Source: Lysinibacillus cavernae
GTDB taxonomy: Bacteria; Bacillota; Bacilli; Bacillales_A; Planococcaceae
Length of the DNA: 64,000 nucleotides
Direction of reading: 5' to 3'
NCBI RefSeq assembly: GCF_009724685.1
Contig: NZ_WMEF01000003.1
Span: 124,001 to 188,000, forward strand
In this document: positions 1-7,611 of the stretch, piece after piece
How the letters are laid out: every line of letters begins with the position of its first letter
Position numbering within the stretch: the stretch's first letter is position 1
Made by a program: the position numbers and the translations under genes
Notes under the pieces: generated by a model
Database searches by the model: none
Told to the model about the DNA's origin: nothing
Seen by the model: the letters and a program-made list of their open reading frames with translations, nothing else

Positions 1-48
1 ACTTATGCTGGCGGCAAATCAGTGTTAAATCGTTTAAGAAGTCGTTAG
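1..48 (+). CDS. C-terminal end of an unidentified plus-strand gene
   Basis: Frame 1 is open from the window edge to a TAG at 46-48 and is followed at once by a good plus-strand terminator, which suggests that a real gene ends here. Only 15 codons are visible (ending in NRLRSR), too few to assign a family. It runs opposite to accC. It sits where a yqhY/nusB/folD block would be expected downstream of accC in Bacillus subtilis, so local gene order is disturbed. Confidence 0.35.
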   Translation, partial: TYAGGKSVLNRLRSR

Positions 49-72
49 TGCATCAACACTAGCGGCTTTTTT
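40..72 (+). terminator. Rho-independent terminator
   Basis: The arms AGTCGTTAGTG and CACTAGCGGCT pair over 11 positions with some G-U pairs, around a 6-nt loop, and are followed by a run of T. It lies directly on the stop codon of the partial plus-strand ORF. Confidence 0.7.
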
Positions 73-76
73 CTGT

Positions 77-662
77 TTACAGGTAGTCCCGTAAGTTGTT
101 CGCAACCTCGTCTGTCGTAAATCCGAGATAAAAAAACGGTTGTTGTAACAAGTGACTTATGAAATAATGCCTTGCTAATTAAAGCGACATTTGCACCTTT
201 CTTTAATGGATTGACCGCATACAATCGTCTGATTGCGTGAGAATTTATTTGCTCTAAGCCAAATCATTTCTCATAGTAAGGAGTCGTTTTGTAATTGCGT
301 TAGGGGTATTTTCAGAAAAAATACTATCACTGAATTTGCTTACAAATAAATATTCGTTTTGTTTACGATAATGTTTGTGAATAATATCGTTCTGCTTAAT
401 CAACCGTTTAAAGAACGAATCCAATTCATCATCAAATGGAAATTCACATCTTCACGTCACCTAACACTTTTAAAAAACTGTATAAACTTTCGAGTGTTAT
501 CTCGTTTAAATAGTTAATTTGCATCTCTTTCAGTAGTCGATTATAAACGTATCCATACTCTTTAATCGTCTGCTACCTAATATTTGCAAGACACATCTGT
601 TCTTTAACGATTAAGAACGTTGTACGCGCACTAATGCGATTATTTTGTTAGATTTGTTGCAT
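77..662 (-). pseudogene. Degraded tyrosine recombinase (XerD/phage integrase-like)
   Basis: Conceptual translation on the minus strand from an ATG at 660-662 gives successive integrase segments. First is a core-binding (SAM-like) part with TIKEYGYVYNRLLKEM and LNEITLESLYSFLKVLG. Next is a piece of the catalytic domain (NEYLFVSKFSDSIFSE, NAITKRLL). Last is the HxxR and C-terminal part, with SHAIRR, KKGANVALISKALFHKS and TTDEVANNLRDYL ending at 77-79. In-frame stops interrupt the N-terminal part, much of the middle is missing after LGDVKM, and a frameshift falls in a poly-T run before the C-terminal tail. No function is expected. It probably marks an old mobile-element boundary beside accC. Calling it a tyrosine recombinase rests on the pattern of both ends, which is distinctive. 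Confidence 0.75.
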
Positions 663-795
663 TAACATCAATCATATTTCACGGTTATAGCATTTCCTAT
701 CGAATCGGTAATATCTTCTTGCGATTGCTTGACCAATTTAATAGGCCGTGAATACTCTAAATCGAAAACACCCGAACGTTGACCTTTTCTAACCA

Positions 796-831
796 CGCAA
801 AAAACCCCCTAACGAATATTAGTTAGAGGGT
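796..831 (-). terminator. Terminator of the accBC transcript
   Basis: On the minus strand ACCCTCTAAC pairs with GTTAGGGGGT around an 8-nt loop and is followed by TTTTTTG. It lies about 125 bp beyond the accC stop with no gene between, so it most likely ends the accB-accC transcript. A perfect 14-bp palindrome AGGTTTCGAAACCT at about 901-914 sits between accC and this hairpin; its role is unknown. Confidence 0.75.
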
Positions 832-954
832 AAACATATACGATATTCCGTTTTGTTTTATTCTTAATTCTATTCCACAGTCGAACAAATATCGGTAATT
901 AGGTTTCGAAACCTTCACCGCTCTATGAACGGTTAGAATAAATCAAGCTATGTC

Positions 955-2322
955 TTACTTCGCTTTTCCAGCTACACCTAATACATCATTCTCTTCAAGG
1001 AACTTCGTATTGAATTGCGCTGATTTGAAGACGTCATTGTTCATTAGTGCTTGGTGGAATGGAATGGTTGTATTGATTCCAGGACCAGATACTTCGAATT
1101 CACTTAGCGCGCGGTTCATTTTCGCAATCGCTTCTTCACGTGTATTCGCATGAACAATTAGTTTTGCTACCATTGAATCGTAATATGGTGGGATTGTATA
1201 GCCTGCATAAACAGCAGAATCAATACGTACACCATAGCCACCTGGCGTTACATACGTATCCACAGTTCCTGCTGAAGGCATGAAGTTTTTATAAGCATTT
1301 TCTGCGTTAATACGGCATTCAATAGCCCAACCATTTAATTGAATATCATCTTGAGTGAATGGAAGTTTCTCACCAGATGCAATTTTTAATTGTTGTTGTA
1401 CAAGATCTACACCAGAAATCATTTCTGTTACTGGGTGCTCAACTTGAATACGAGTATTCATTTCCATGAAGTAGAACTTGTCCTCTTGATAGTCATAAAT
1501 GAACTCGATCGTTCCAGCACCTTCGTAACTACATGCTTGTGCCGCTTTTACTGCAGCCGCACCCATTTCAGCACGACGTTCAGAAGATAGAGCTGGAGAT
1601 GGAGCTTCCTCTACTAACTTCTGCATACGACGTTGAACCGTACAGTCACGTTCGCCTAAATGCACAACGTTGCCGTAGCCATCTGCTAAAATTTGGATTT
1701 CACAGTGACGGAAGTACTCGATGAATTTCTCTAAATATACGCCAGGGTTACCGAATGCTGCAGCAGCCTCTTTTTGCGTAATTTCGATACCTTTTACAAG
1801 ATCTTCTTCTGTACGTGCTACACGAATCCCTTTACCGCCACCACCAGCAGTTGCTTTGATGATTACAGGGTATCCAATTTTCGCAGCCCATTCCTTGCCT
1901 GTTTCGATATCTGGCACAATACCAGTACCAGGAACAAGTGGAACACCCGCTGCTTCCATAGTTGTACGTGCAACATCCTTGATTCCCATGATTTTAATTG
2001 AATCAGATGATGGACCGATAAATTTAATGCCAGCGTTTTCACAAGCTTCAGCAAAATCAGCGTTTTCCGAAACAAAGCCATAACCTGGGTGGATACCATC
2101 TGCACCTGTTTTTTCAGCTACACTAAGTAGAGCTGGGAAGCTAAGATAAGAATCTTTCGATAGCTTCGGTCCGATACAATAGGCTTCGTCTGCTAATTTC
2201 ACATGTAAAGCGTCTGCATCTGCTTCAGAGTATACAGCAACCGATTGAATGTCTAACTCTTTACAAGCACGAATAATACGCACAGCGATTTCACCGCGGT
2301 TTGCAATTAAAACTTTTTTCAT
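955..2322 (-). CDS. accC: Biotin carboxylase subunit of acetyl-CoA carboxylase
   Basis: The 455-residue product is the full usual length for AccC. This cytosolic subunit carboxylates the biotin of AccB using ATP and bicarbonate, the first half-reaction of malonyl-CoA synthesis for fatty acids. The N-terminal domain begins [15 protein letters not shown]. The ATP-grasp glycine loop GGGGKGIR is near residues 160-167, and the catalytic region [13 protein letters not shown] is present. It starts at ATG, 14 nt after accB, so the two form one operon, in the same order and place (behind spoIIIAH) as in B. subtilis. Beyond its 3' end the conserved neighbours are replaced by a decayed recombinase. Confidence 0.97.
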   Translation of the reverse strand: MKKVLIANRGEIAVRIIRACKELDIQSVAVYSEADADALHVKLADEAYCIGPKLSKDSYLSFPALLSVAEKTGADGIHPGYGFVSENADFAEACENAGIKFIGPSSDSIKIMGIKDVARTTMEAAGVPLVPGTGIVPDIETGKEWAAKIGYPVIIKATAGGGGKGIRVARTEEDLVKGIEITQKEAAAAFGNPGVYLEKFIEYFRHCEIQILADGYGNVVHLGERDCTVQRRMQKLVEEAPSPALSSERRAEMGAAAVKAAQACSYEGAGTIEFIYDYQEDKFYFMEMNTRIQVEHPVTEMISGVDLVQQQLKIASGEKLPFTQDDIQLNGWAIECRINAENAYKNFMPSAGTVDTYVTPGGYGVRIDSAVYAGYTIPPYYDSMVAKLIVHANTREEAIAKMNRALSEFEVSGPGINTTIPFHQALMNNDVFKSAQFNTKFLEENDVLGVAGKAK

Positions 2323-2336
2323 TTGTTTTGCACTCC

Positions 2337-2837
2337 TTACTCAGCTTTTACAAGGAATAATGGTTGGCCGTATTCTACTAATTCGCCATCTTTCACAAGT
2401 ACTTCAACGATTTCCCCTTGCACTTCTGCTTCGATTTCGTTGAATAATTTCATTGCTTCTACGATACATACAATTGTTTCGTTTCCAACTTTATCACCCG
2501 ATTTTACGTAAGCTGGAGAATCTGGGTTTGGTGATTGATAGAAGGTACCGACCATTGGAGATACAATTTTATGTAACGAAGGGTCGTTAGTTGCTGGTGC
2601 CGCTGGTGCTGGCGTTTCTTCTTTAGCTGATGCAGATGTTACTGCTGGAGCTTCTGCTGGTGCAGATTGTTGTACAACAGGGGCTACTACTTCTTTTTTA
2701 GGTGCTACAGTTTCTGTAACAACAACATTATTCTTTTTTAGTTTTACTTTTGCGCCATCTACTTCATACACAAACTCGTCAATTGAAGAAGAATCTACTA
2801 ATTTAATAATTTCGCGAATTTCTTGAATTTTGAACAT
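2337..2837 (-). CDS. accB: Biotin carboxyl carrier protein of acetyl-CoA carboxylase
   Basis: The 166-residue protein has the classic BCCP layout. A short helical N-terminus ([13 protein letters not shown]) leads into an Ala/Pro/Glu-rich flexible linker at about 45-85, then a lipoyl/biotinyl domain. The biotin acceptor is Lys130 in VEAMK. It carries carboxyl groups from AccC to the carboxyltransferase AccAD. The AAGGAGAG ribosome site is well placed before the ATG. It is the promoter-proximal gene of accBC; a hairpin at 2942-2975 separates it from the sporulation genes upstream, so it is probably expressed independently of them. Confidence 0.96.
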   Translation of the reverse strand: MFKIQEIREIIKLVDSSSIDEFVYEVDGAKVKLKKNNVVVTETVAPKKEVVAPVVQQSAPAEAPAVTSASAKEETPAPAAPATNDPSLHKIVSPMVGTFYQSPNPDSPAYVKSGDKVGNETIVCIVEAMKLFNEIEAEVQGEIVEVLVKDGELVEYGQPLFLVKAE

Positions 2838-2941
2838 TTCTAACTCTCCTTATGAAATAAAATCTACTACAATAACTATTCTATATTTTTTCGAATCAAT
2901 TTGAAATAGTTAAATGAAAATTAAGTAAATATGAACAAAAT

Positions 2942-2975
2942 AAAAGGCTTTCCTTTACTAAACGAAAGCCTTTTC
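2942..2975 (-). terminator. Terminator between spoIIIAH and accB
   Basis: The stem AAAAGGCTTTC/GAAAGCCTTTT has an 11-nt loop and T-rich sequence on both sides. It lies after the spoIIIAH stop and before accB, so it should end the sporulation transcript. The stem is symmetrical and could act both ways. Confidence 0.75.
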
Positions 2976-3037
2976 ATGACGCTGATATATAACAACCTTT
3001 TGTGAATAAACTAAATATTTGTTTTTTTCTTTATTTT

Positions 3038-3592
3038 TTAATAATTATTCGCGCTAAACTTAACTTGCACGTCATTAGCGCCTTCCATTTCTGTTCTTAC
3101 CAGATAAATAATTTCGTTTGCTTGCGATTTTGACAGTTCTTCTGCCATCACTGTGACAGAAACTTTTTCTCCCTCAGCGCGAACAAACGCATCTGAATAG
3201 CCTAATGATTTAATTAGCATTTCTAGCATTGCTTCCGCTGATTCTTGTTTAATAAGACCATCCATTTCATTAAATGCTTCATTTTTTTCTTCAGCGGAAG
3301 AGTCTTCTGAGGCAATTTTTTGTGTTAACTGTTCACGAAGCTGGCTTCTCTCATCACTAACTTGCATACGCATCTCTTCGAATAAGTGACTCGGTGATGA
3401 TACTTCTTGCGTTATATCATTTGTAGCTTCCTGATCTGTAACACCTGTTACAGCTGTCTGTTGTAGTGTATCATCTGTAAAAATAGTAAGTCCATTAAAC
3501 TGTTTTGCTGGATCAACCAAATAATACACTGAAATGACTGCTACTAAACTTAATAATGTCATAAACCAAACTGTTCTTCTACGTACGCGCAT
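3038..3592 (-). CDS. spoIIIAH: Stage III sporulation protein AH (channel protein)
   Basis: In the B. subtilis family, SpoIIIAH sits in the mother-cell membrane around the forespore and pairs with SpoIIQ to form the feeding-tube channel. Here 184 residues are seen (218 in B. subtilis): a basic N-terminus, one membrane segment (FMTLLSLVAVISVYYLV, about 10-26), an acidic linker, and a C-terminal ring-building fold ending in VRTEMEGANDVQVKFSANN. The ATG follows the spoIIIAG stop directly (TAAATG) with an AGGAGG-type site inside the end of spoIIIAG, so translation is coupled. It is the last gene of this reduced spoIIIA operon. Confidence 0.93.
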   Translation of the reverse strand: MRVRRRTVWFMTLLSLVAVISVYYLVDPAKQFNGLTIFTDDTLQQTAVTGVTDQEATNDITQEVSSPSHLFEEMRMQVSDERSQLREQLTQKIASEDSSAEEKNEAFNEMDGLIKQESAEAMLEMLIKSLGYSDAFVRAEGEKVSVTVMAEELSKSQANEIIYLVRTEMEGANDVQVKFSANNY

Positions 3593-4012
3593 TTACTTTT
3601 CCTCCTTATTTTCCATTGGAACGATAATAATTCGATGAATCGGCAACTGCATCACTTGACTGACGACTGCACGAATTTCATTTTTCACAAAGATATCGGA
3701 TGCACCTTCTGAAACAACTAGCATTCCTGTTACGTTTTTCGCGCTTTGCTCAGTCCCTCGAAAATATTGGCTGAATAGTTTATTGGCATCTTGATCATTT
3801 GTCATCTCTCCATAATAAAAATAGACTTTAACCTCCCCAACACCTTGCATTGCCTTCAGTGTCTGCTCAAGTTTTTCTTCATTAGTGAGCGGTGAACCTT
3901 TGTCGTTTGTTGAATTCGTTTGATACATAGGTAAAATGATGAATATTCCCACGGAGGCAGCTATCAAAATTAAAACCATTAATGACGTTGTTTTTTTTCG
4001 TGTCTTTTCCAC
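3593..4012 (-). CDS. spoIIIAG: Stage III sporulation protein AG, short form
   Basis: The membrane protein has one N-terminal segment (about 9-28) and a ring-building domain recognised by GVGEVKVYFYY and GMLVVSEGASDIFVKNEI. In B. subtilis SpoIIIAG (229 aa) forms a large ring in the mother-cell/forespore channel, and a long beta-triangle insertion splits its ring-building fold. This protein has only 139 residues. Between the two halves of the fold there are about 30 residues instead of about 60, so most of that insertion is missing. The start is GTG at 4010-4012; the AGGAGG upstream is about 15 nt away, unusually far. No frameshift is evident. Confidence 0.85.
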   Translation of the reverse strand: MEKTRKKTTSLMVLILIAASVGIFIILPMYQTNSTNDKGSPLTNEEKLEQTLKAMQGVGEVKVYFYYGEMTNDQDANKLFSQYFRGTEQSAKNVTGMLVVSEGASDIFVKNEIRAVVSQVMQLPIHRIIIVPMENKEEK

Positions 4013-4074
4013 ATCACTTGTACATTGCCTCCTTTCATCTTCTCTTTTTCAAGTGTATGTACGCTTGTTTCTTC

Positions 4075-4218
4075 CTATGAATTGATAAATGGAATCTTTA
4101 ATAGCAATTGCAAAAATACTAACGTGATGACCAATTTTGTTAGTGAAATTATTTCTTTATCATCCGTTAGAAACACAAATATCTGACATACAAAGAGCAA
4201 TGCCAACAAAAGAATCAA
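4075..4218 (-). CDS. spoIIIAF: Miniature SpoIIIAF-like membrane protein
   Basis: Between spoIIIAE and spoIIIAG, where spoIIIAF belongs, lies an ORF that overlaps the end of spoIIIAE if read from its first ATG at 4290. I chose the TTG at 4216-4218, which follows GGGGGGAG by 5 nt and gives 47 residues. It has two hydrophobic segments joined by LTDDKEIISLTKLV, matching the double-membrane-span start of SpoIIIAF, and stops right after LLLKIPFINS. B. subtilis SpoIIIAF has about 206 residues with a soluble ring-building domain; that domain is absent here. It is either a functional minimal form or a truncated remnant. The assignment rests on position and the second membrane segment. Confidence 0.6.
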   Translation of the reverse strand: MILLLALLFVCQIFVFLTDDKEIISLTKLVITLVFLQLLLKIPFINS

Positions 4219-4219
4219 T

Positions 4220-5131
4220 CTATCTCCCCCCTGCCATAACTTGTACGAACACAATGAGGAAGAAACAAGAAAACATAAATGAAAAAGCAATTAGAAATGA
4301 TACAGCACATAAGGTAAATAGCGATTTACTAATTTGATCTAGTAGTCTACAAATATCATCAAAGGCAATCGGTTCTAAAATAGCGGCGAGCATTTTTAAC
4401 GAATAAGCACTGACAACAAGCTGAACTGTCGGGATAAATGACACAGTAATTACTGCGATAAAGGCACTAATGCTTGTAAGAGAAGATGTGAATTGTGTCA
4501 TATGCTGAAACATCGAAAAACTATCCACAATAAAAGAACCAACAACTGGAATATTTTCTTCAATTAACTTTTTGACAGGCTCCGCTACAGCCGCACTTAC
4601 ACTAAATGCTGCCACGCCACTTGCGGTCATCAAAAGAATATAGCAAATGACAGAGGCCGAAACGATACTCATAATTGTAAAACGAATCAAATCTGCAATT
4701 CTTGTAAAAGAAATCTCCTTGACAATGACACTACATACATCAAAGACAATGGCCAAAAGCACGCCTGGAATAAGCCACTTACTACTAATAATGGTGAGGA
4801 CTTGTACAAAAAACAGTAAAAAAGGCTGCCAGGAAGCAATTGCTGTAATACTACTTGATAGAAGAAAGCTTGAAGTAAGAATCGGATAAAATGCCGTAAA
4901 TAGATGGGCTAGTCCTTGTGCGATTTCGTCAATTAATGTAAAGGATTTGACAACAACAGGACCAATCGTTGCTAAAACAATAAGAAAAAAGAGTATCCTT
5001 GTCCCTTTTTCAAATTCTGGTAGTACCATGTTCACAATCAAAATAATGATGACGTAGCTACATAGCATGAGCGTCATCTTTAGCAAGAGAAAGAATGGGT
5101 CGATTAAAAACGATAGTATTTGCTCCTGCAA
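4220..5131 (-). CDS. spoIIIAE: Stage III sporulation protein AE, short form
   Basis: A polytopic membrane protein of 303 residues with about seven or eight hydrophobic segments. SpoIIIAE-like stretches include LTSISAFIAVITVSFIP and LKMLAAILEPIAFDD. In B. subtilis SpoIIIAE (about 399 aa) is a membrane component of the SpoIIIA-SpoIIQ channel with an N-terminal extracytoplasmic region. That N-terminal region is missing here. The start is TTG at 5129-5131, with AAGGAG 8 nt upstream. No longer in-frame start is visible before the spoIIIAD stop, so the short length is real in this sequence. Confidence 0.88.
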   Translation of the reverse strand: MQEQILSFLIDPFFLLLKMTLMLCSYVIIILIVNMVLPEFEKGTRILFFLIVLATIGPVVVKSFTLIDEIAQGLAHLFTAFYPILTSSFLLSSSITAIASWQPFLLFFVQVLTIISSKWLIPGVLLAIVFDVCSVIVKEISFTRIADLIRFTIMSIVSASVICYILLMTASGVAAFSVSAAVAEPVKKLIEENIPVVGSFIVDSFSMFQHMTQFTSSLTSISAFIAVITVSFIPTVQLVVSAYSLKMLAAILEPIAFDDICRLLDQISKSLFTLCAVSFLIAFSFMFSCFFLIVFVQVMAGGR

Positions 5132-5143
5132 TGGCTTCGCTCC

Positions 5144-5521
5144 TTAGTTTAGCCTTTTTAAAATGGCCGACACCTCCTGTAAAACAGCCAAAAATTCTTT
5201 GAACCAATACAACAAAATCACAATTTTAACTGCAGCAAAAACGATGTTCCCGAGCACTTTATAATTATGTTCTGCCAGTAGCAATGACACCCACTGCCCG
5301 ACATAGAACATACTTGCACTGATTAAAATAGCTTTCGCATACGGTAAAAAGGCAAGCATTTCTAAAAGTTGCTTGACGAAAGGCAGTAAAAGTGTCGAGA
5401 ACAACATGCCAAAAAGCAAAAACGAAAACATCACACTTATTAGCCCGTGGAGTGGCTGTATAACTTCTTTTATCAGCAATAATAAAAGCAGCATGACAAC
5501 AGCGACGATCACAATTTCCAT
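5144..5521 (-). CDS. spoIIIAD: Stage III sporulation protein AD
   Basis: A 125-residue membrane protein (133 in B. subtilis) with four hydrophobic stretches and the family feature of a central KQLLEMLAFLPYAKAILISA segment. It is a small integral component of the SpoIIIA channel complex made in the mother cell. It lies 5 nt after the spoIIIAC stop and 12 nt before spoIIIAE, so it is part of the same transcript. Length and sequence look ordinary, unlike AE, AF and AG downstream. Confidence 0.9.
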   Translation of the reverse strand: MEIVIVAVVMLLLLLLIKEVIQPLHGLISVMFSFLLFGMLFSTLLLPFVKQLLEMLAFLPYAKAILISASMFYVGQWVSLLLAEHNYKVLGNIVFAAVKIVILLYWFKEFLAVLQEVSAILKRLN

Positions 5522-5526
5522 CTACA

Positions 5527-5736
5527 TTACCCGGAAGATGTAAGCCATTGGAAGAATGTTAAAATCTCATTAAAAAATAGACGTAAAAATCGAAGTAATT
5601 CTGCTGTCATATATAAGTAGGCAATGAAAAATAGGAAAAATGAAAACTCCTTCTTCCCTGTTTGATCAAAGAAAACATGAAGAAGCGCAACTACTAGTCC
5701 CACTCCAGCAACTCTTAATACGTCTTGTAATTCCAT
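5527..5736 (-). CDS. spoIIIAC: Stage III sporulation protein AC
   Basis: A 69-residue, two-span membrane protein. The diagnostic stretch VGLVVALLHVFFDQTGKKEF matches SpoIIIAC, which in B. subtilis has 68 residues. The internal ATG at 5734-5736 is taken as start because GAGGGGGCG lies just before it; an ATG 8 codons upstream would remove that spacing. It is the first gene of the operon here. No spoIIIAA (ATPase) or spoIIIAB precedes it; the gene upstream is an unrelated oxidoreductase with its own terminator. Confidence 0.88.
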   Translation of the reverse strand: MELQDVLRVAGVGLVVALLHVFFDQTGKKEFSFFLFFIAYLYMTAELLRFLRLFFNEILTFFQWLTSSG

Positions 5737-5758
5737 CCTACGCCCCCTCGTGTACAGC

Positions 5759-5766
5759 AATATATG
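5759..5766 (-). promoter_or_regulatory. Possible sigma-E -10 element for the spoIIIAC operon
   Basis: CATATATT on the minus strand, about 25 bp before the spoIIIAC start, resembles the sigma-E -10 consensus (CATA-rich). A candidate -35 (GTATAGA) lies about 18 bp further up, inside the preceding terminator stem. Sigma-E control of spoIIIA is established in B. subtilis; the assignment here is only a sequence match. Confidence 0.3.
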
Positions 5767-5775
5767 TCGCTCTAT

Positions 5776-5813
5776 AAAAAAAAAGACCTCTATACTGTTG
5801 TATAGAGATCTTT
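5776..5813 (-). terminator. Terminator of the nitronate monooxygenase gene
   Basis: The stem AAAGATCTCTATAC/GTATAGAGGTCTTT with a short loop is followed by a T run on the minus strand. It is 13 bp beyond the stop of the upstream gene. Confidence 0.85.
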
Positions 5814-5825
5814 ATCAAATAAAAT

Positions 5826-6833
5826 TTATAGGAGTTTTTCCACAATACTTCTGACAGTGCCAGTCTTCTGTACAAGATAACTATTTTCGCCCATCCACAT
5901 GGATAAATACTCGGCATTGCCTTGCTCTGCACTTTCCTTACGAATGGTTGCCGTTAAATAGTTTTGTAATGGATAAGGCGCTACTGTTGCATCCTTCATC
6001 CGTTTTGTAAAATCATTTGCTAAGCCTCTTGCCGGTTTACCCGTAAATGCGAGTGTAACTGTTGTTTGCTGTTCTTTCGATGCTAACACAGCTTTTTTAT
6101 AGAGTGGCGAAATTTCGCATTCATCTGCCACTAGTAAAACTGTACCAATTTGAACTGCCTGCGCTCCTGCCTCTAGTGCCTTCTGAATATCTTCTTTTGC
6201 CACTAGTCCACCCGCAGCTATGATCGGAATAGTAATTTTCCCCACTACCTGCTGCAGTAGCTCATGTAAAGGAATTAATTGCATGGGGGCAGTAAAGGAT
6301 CCACGATGACCACCAGCCTCTCCACCTTGTAGAACGACAGCATCCATGCCAGCCTGCTCCACTAGTATAGCTTCCTCTAATGTTGTAGCTGTACCAATCG
6401 TATAGACACCATTGTCTTTTAATTGTTTAAGCACCTCTGCAGTTGGAATGCCGAATGTAAATGAGCAAATTGCTACCTTTTCGTCAATAACTGCTTGAAC
6501 TTGACCTGCAAAAACTTCCTTCGAAACAACACTCTGTACTGGCGATAATCCTAGCTCATCGTAAAAGGGTTGTAGTGCCATACGCGCTTGTTGTAAGACC
6601 TCAATATCAATTTGAGGTTCCTCTTGTACAAATAAATTGACTGCAAAAGGCTTTGTCGTTAATTTTTTCACTTCTTGAATAAAATGCTTTGTTTGTTCAC
6701 CATCTAAGTAGCCCGCACCAATGGAGCCTAATAGCCCTGCCTCAGCACTAGCTGCCACAAATTTAGGTGATGTCACGCCTGCCATCGGCGCCTGAATAAT
6801 TGGATATTGAATAGCAAATGTTGTATGTAGCAT
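5826..6833 (-). CDS. Nitronate monooxygenase (2-nitropropane dioxygenase family)
   Basis: The 335-residue TIM-barrel flavoprotein family oxidises alkyl nitronates with FMN and O2. Bacterial homologues are often recorded as FabK-like or NPD. Family marks seen are YPIIQAPMAGVTSPKFVAA at the N-terminus, the FMN-binding VLQGGEAGGHRG, then IIAAGGLVAKEDIQKALEAGAQAVQIGT. I chose the ATG at 6831-6833 because AAGGAG lies 8 nt upstream; the GTG three codons earlier would touch the ribosome site. It is a single-gene unit with its own terminator, inserted between efp and the spoIIIA genes compared with B. subtilis. Confidence 0.88.
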   Translation of the reverse strand: MLHTTFAIQYPIIQAPMAGVTSPKFVAASAEAGLLGSIGAGYLDGEQTKHFIQEVKKLTTKPFAVNLFVQEEPQIDIEVLQQARMALQPFYDELGLSPVQSVVSKEVFAGQVQAVIDEKVAICSFTFGIPTAEVLKQLKDNGVYTIGTATTLEEAILVEQAGMDAVVLQGGEAGGHRGSFTAPMQLIPLHELLQQVVGKITIPIIAAGGLVAKEDIQKALEAGAQAVQIGTVLLVADECEISPLYKKAVLASKEQQTTVTLAFTGKPARGLANDFTKRMKDATVAPYPLQNYLTATIRKESAEQGNAEYLSMWMGENSYLVQKTGTVRSIVEKLL

Positions 6834-6990
6834 ATCTTTCACTCCTTACTATTATTGTAAACATTTCTACCAGCAATGACCATCTATCTGATGATAGAAA
6901 CTTGATAGATTCTATGTAAAAAAGGATTTGTTCTTCTATCCATTGTCTCAATAACCAAGATGTTTCACAGGATATGTATAAGAATAAAAT

Positions 6991-7023
6991 AAAAACCTAC
7001 CCTTTTAAACAAAAGAGTAGGTT
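6991..7023 (-). terminator. Terminator downstream of efp
   Basis: The stem AACCTAC(T)CTTTTG/AAAAGGGTAGGTT is followed by TTTTATTTTA on the minus strand. It lies 13 bp after the efp stop. Confidence 0.85.
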
Positions 7024-7036
7024 GGCAATTATTTCA

Positions 7037-7594
7037 TTATGCACGAGAAACGTAAGAGCCTTCTTCTGTGTTAACGATTAAAACGTCACCTTGGTTAACG
7101 AAGAATGGTACTTGAACGATCAGACCTGTTTCTAGCGTAGCAGGTTTTGTACCGCCTGAAGCTGTGTCACCTTTAATACCTGGTTCTGTTTCTGTTACTT
7201 CTAATTGAACAGTGTTTGGTAATTCAATACCTAGCACTTCACCTTGGTAGGATTGAATATGAATTTCCATGTTTTCTTTTAGGAATTTTAATTCATATTC
7301 AATAGCAGCTGAAGCAAGTTCGCTTTGCTCGTAAGATTCTAAGTCCATGAATACATGCTCGTCACCTTGTGCATATAGGTATTGCATTTTACGATTATCG
7401 ATTTGTGCTTTCTCTACTTTTTCACCAGCACGGAATGTTTTTTCATTCACTGAACCGTTACGTAGGTTACGTAGTTTAGAACGTACGAATGCAGCACCTT
7501 TACCTGGTTTAACGTGTTGGAAATCTAACACGCGGTATAATTGGCCATCCACAATAATTGTGAGACCTGTACGGAAATCGTTTACTGAGATCAT
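7037..7594 (-). CDS. efp: Translation elongation factor P
   Basis: The 185-residue protein, the standard EF-P length, has the three beta-domains of a ribosome-binding factor that relieves stalling at polyproline. Domain I carries [14 protein letters not shown] with Lys32 at the loop tip, the residue that receives the 5-aminopentanol modification in B. subtilis. The domain III signature [16 protein letters not shown] is present. An AGGAACAC-type site precedes the ATG, and the gene lies 17 nt after the M24 peptidase gene, as in B. subtilis. Confidence 0.97.
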   Translation of the reverse strand: MISVNDFRTGLTIIVDGQLYRVLDFQHVKPGKGAAFVRSKLRNLRNGSVNEKTFRAGEKVEKAQIDNRKMQYLYAQGDEHVFMDLESYEQSELASAAIEYELKFLKENMEIHIQSYQGEVLGIELPNTVQLEVTETEPGIKGDTASGGTKPATLETGLIVQVPFFVNQGDVLIVNTEEGSYVSRA

Positions 7595-7611
7595 TTGTGT
7601 TCCTCCAAAGT

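Noticed and set aside
668-796. 42-codon minus-strand ORF beginning at GTG (ends EDITDSIGNAITVKYD)
   Set aside because: It starts inside a terminator tail, has no clear ribosome site and sits in a fossil region; no family recognised.
1390-2105. Several overlapping ORFs inside accC
   Set aside because: Shadows of a highly conserved coding sequence on other frames.
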